From Spirochaetales bacterium (GTDB taxonomy: Bacteria; Spirochaetota; Spirochaetia; DSM-2461), in NCBI GenBank assembly GCA_002748225.1, contig PDRU01000024.1, forward strand, positions 1-7,071: a stretch of DNA of 7,071 bases. The letters are read 5' to 3'. Shown piece by piece: positions 5,367 to 7,071 of the stretch. The number at the start of each line of letters is the position of its first letter. Position 1 is the stretch's first letter. A program made the position numbers and the translations under genes. The notes under the pieces are model-generated. The model had not been told where the DNA came from, ran no database searches, and saw nothing but the letters and a program-made list of their open reading frames with translations.

Positions 5367-6200
5367 ATGTCTGTTAGCGATTCTCCGATTCTGTTTCTTG
5401 ATTCCGGAATTGGCGGACTTCCGTATCTTGACTGGGTGGCCGGCTCCCGTCCCGATCTGCCGCTGGTGTATGTGGCTGATACACGGAATTTCCCCTATGG
5501 AGAACTGAAGGCTGACCGTCTTCGGAATGTGGTGGTTGATGCCGCAGAAAAGGCATTCCTCCGCTTTCAGCCCCGCCTGATGGTACTGGCATGCAACACG
5601 GCTTCCGTTGCCGCTCTGGAACATGTCCGCGCGGCTGTGTCCTGTCCGGTTGTGGGTACGGTGCCGGCAGTTAAGCCTGCCGCGTCTCTGGAAACAGATA
5701 AGCCTATCGGCATTCTGGCCACTGAGGGCACTGTGAATTCCTCTTATCTGGATGATCTGATTGAAACCTTTGCCCCCGGCCGCAGGGTTGTGCGCGTGGC
5801 TGCCGGCGACATTGTCCGCTATGTGGAGGAAAAATACTCGGGAGAGGCCGATTCTGAGGCCCGCCGGGTTATACGCCCTGCGGTTAAGAAACTGCAGAGT
5901 GAAGATGCCGGCTCTGTTGTGCTGGGCTGCACGCATTTTCTGCATATTACGGAGCTTATCGGAGATATGCTGGGAGCGGATGTTCCTCTTGTCGATTCCT
6001 GCGAAGGTGTCGGCCGGCGTATTCTGGCTTTGGCCGGAGAGCCGCCCTCCGGGTACTCATCTTCTCTTGCGGTTCCGGTTTGGGAGCCGGTTCGTGAGCC
6101 GGGACAAAAAATATTTGTTGTAACACAGGGCGGACTGCGTGATGAACGTTACCGTTTTTTTTCCGCTTTTCATCATTTGAACTGGATGGGGGAATTCTGA
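5367..6200 (+). CDS. murI: Glutamate racemase
   Basis: This enzyme interconverts L- and D-glutamate in the cytoplasm; D-glutamate is the second residue of the peptidoglycan stem peptide. From the ATG at 5367 the protein has 277 residues, normal for MurI. The N-terminal LFLDSGIGGLPY (D12-S13) contains the conserved Asp. The two catalytic cysteines are C76 in ACNTAS and C188 in GCTH (His190 beside it), with nearly the same spacing as in Bacillus RacE. TEGTVNSSY is the conserved central Thr/Ser block. In-frame starts at TTG 5331 and ATG 5343 would add 12 or 8 residues, but they lie in the promoter region, and homologues normally begin a few residues before the DSG motif. No strong ribosome binding site precedes any of the three. 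It probably heads a small operon with rsgA. Confidence 0.93.
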   Translation: MSVSDSPILFLDSGIGGLPYLDWVAGSRPDLPLVYVADTRNFPYGELKADRLRNVVVDAAEKAFLRFQPRLMVLACNTASVAALEHVRAAVSCPVVGTVPAVKPAASLETDKPIGILATEGTVNSSYLDDLIETFAPGRRVVRVAAGDIVRYVEEKYSGEADSEARRVIRPAVKKLQSEDAGSVVLGCTHFLHITELIGDMLGADVPLVDSCEGVGRRILALAGEPPSGYSSSLAVPVWEPVREPGQKIFVVTQGGLRDERYRFFSAFHHLNWMGEF

Positions 6201-6201
6201 T

Positions 6202-6205
6202 GAGG
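6202..6205 (+). promoter_or_regulatory. Ribosome binding site supporting a TTG start for rsgA
   Basis: GAGG at 6202-6205, just past the murI stop, is eight bases before the TTG at 6214. The alternative in-frame GTG at 6205 would use GGGGGA at 6187-6192 with a looser 12-base spacing, and would add three residues (MLL) not expected before the OB-fold. Confidence 0.45.
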
Positions 6206-6213
6206 TGCTGCTG

Positions 6214-7071
6214 TTGAAAGGCCGGGTTTACAGCGGAATTAACAATATCTACAGAGTAAAAGATGAGCAGGGCCGTTTTTTTGAATGCCGTATTAAGGGT
6301 AAGGTGCTTCAGGAGGATAAGCGCAGTTATACCCCTCTGGCTCCCGGCGACTGGGTTGACATGGAACTTACCGGCGGAGATAAAGGTTTGATCCTGGAAC
6401 GTCAGGAGCGGAAAAATTCCTTTGCCCGCTGGAACCGTAAAAAAGAAATGCGCCAGACTGTTGCGGCCAATGTGGACTTGCTTGCGGCTGTTATTTCTGT
6501 AACAGCGCCGCCTTTCAGGCCCCGTTTTGTAGACCGTGTCCTTATAAACGCGGCCCAGTACAATGTTCCTGCATGTATAGTTGTAAATAAAATTGACCGC
6601 GGCATGGAAGACTGGGCCGGCCCCCGGATCCGTAACTGGCAGAAGCTGGGCTACAGGGTTTTTCAGACTTCCGTGGTTTCCGGCAAAGGACTTAAAACCC
6701 TGAAGAACGCGCTGAAGGGTAAAACGGCGGTGCTGTTTGGTCCTTCCGGTGTGGGGAAGTCCAGCCTGCTTAATTACCTGGTACCCGGAGCAGAGCTGCC
6801 TGTAGGAGAAATTTCGGCAAAGTACAACCGGGGAAAACATGTAACGAATTTCGGGCGTTTGCTTGATGTGCCCGGCGGCGGCTACCTTGTAGATACTCCG
6901 GGTGTACGGGAAATACTGGTCCGGGGCATTGAACCGGAAGAGCTGACCTCTTTTTTCCCGGAGTTCCGTGAATGGGAACTGCTCTGCGGTTTTTCACCGT
7001 GCAGTCACCGGCATGAACCGGACTGCGGTGTGAGGGACGCCGTGGAAAGCGGTCTGATCAACGAGGACCGG
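6214..7071 (+). CDS. rsgA: Ribosome small-subunit-dependent GTPase A (3' truncated by window edge)
   Basis: RsgA (YjeQ) is a circularly permuted GTPase that binds late 30S subunits and releases assembly factors such as RbfA. The reading frame is open from TTG 6214 to the window end (286 residues, no stop). The N-terminal OB-fold (about 1-72) begins KGRVYSGINNIYRV. The GTPase motifs follow in the permuted order: G4 NKID at 125-128, G5-like region around TSVVSGKG, G1 GPSGVGKS at 176-183, G2 region GKHVTN ending at 212, and G3 DTPG at 227-230. The C-terminal zinc knuckle is complete: C258-x4-C263-x-H265-x5-C271. Most of the protein is present and perhaps only the last helix is missing. It follows murI by 13 bases and is likely co-transcribed. 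In the G2 region, Val occupies a place where many homologues have the first of two or three Thr; T211 is kept. Confidence 0.95.
   Translation, partial: MKGRVYSGINNIYRVKDEQGRFFECRIKGKVLQEDKRSYTPLAPGDWVDMELTGGDKGLILERQERKNSFARWNRKKEMRQTVAANVDLLAAVISVTAPPFRPRFVDRVLINAAQYNVPACIVVNKIDRGMEDWAGPRIRNWQKLGYRVFQTSVVSGKGLKTLKNALKGKTAVLFGPSGVGKSSLLNYLVPGAELPVGEISAKYNRGKHVTNFGRLLDVPGGGYLVDTPGVREILVRGIEPEELTSFFPEFREWELLCGFSPCSHRHEPDCGVRDAVESGLINEDR

Noticed and set aside
5265..5945. Minus-strand open frame (226 codons) opposite murI
   Set aside because: It is a shadow of murI, where both catalytic cysteine motifs are intact on the plus strand. It also runs through the divergent promoter region.
5956..6840. 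Long minus-strand open frame (294 codons) opposite murI and rsgA
   Set aside because: It lies antisense to rsgA, which carries every GTPase and zinc motif in order. The antisense translation has no recognisable domain and crosses the murI-rsgA boundary.

Overview
The window looks like a stretch of bacterial chromosome. It is densely packed with housekeeping and transport genes, and no mobile element, CRISPR array, tRNA or rRNA is visible. Several features suggest a spirochaete of Treponema type: the PnrC/D/E-like nucleoside ABC transporter genes, a lipoprotein with a loose lipobox (LFSAC), and a glutamate racemase beginning with a DSGIGGLPY block. This assignment is inferred from protein style and has not been tested by a search.

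Left part (1-4361, all + strand). The window opens in the last third of an ABC ATPase of the BmpA/nucleoside importer family. It is followed, by ATGA overlap and then a 1-base gap, by two membrane permeases of the same transporter, so these three genes form one operon. After an 84-base gap that holds a possible promoter comes a small predicted lipoprotein with a fibronectin-III-like fold. Its stop codon shares a base with the start of a VUT/YhhQ-family queuosine-precursor transporter. A polytopic membrane protein resembling DUF624/YesL follows 27 bases later. Together this reads as an envelope and salvage-transport cluster: nucleosides through the ABC system, and 7-deazaguanine precursors through the VUT carrier.

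Middle (4369-5253, - strand). A single NAD(P)-dependent dehydrogenase of the 3-hydroxyisobutyrate dehydrogenase family converges on the membrane-protein gene with only 7 bases between the stops. It has its own good sigma70-type promoter (TTGACA-16-TATGCT).

Right part (5367-7071, + strand). murI (glutamate racemase, supplying D-glutamate for peptidoglycan) diverges from the dehydrogenase across a short shared regulatory region. It is followed 13 bases later by rsgA (30S ribosome-maturation GTPase), which runs off the right edge close to its expected end.

No clearly new system is present. The most interesting points are the pairing of a nucleoside ABC importer with a queuosine-precursor transporter and an Fn3-like lipoprotein, the degenerate nucleotide site in the partial ATPase, and two promoter candidates placed almost on top of their start codons.
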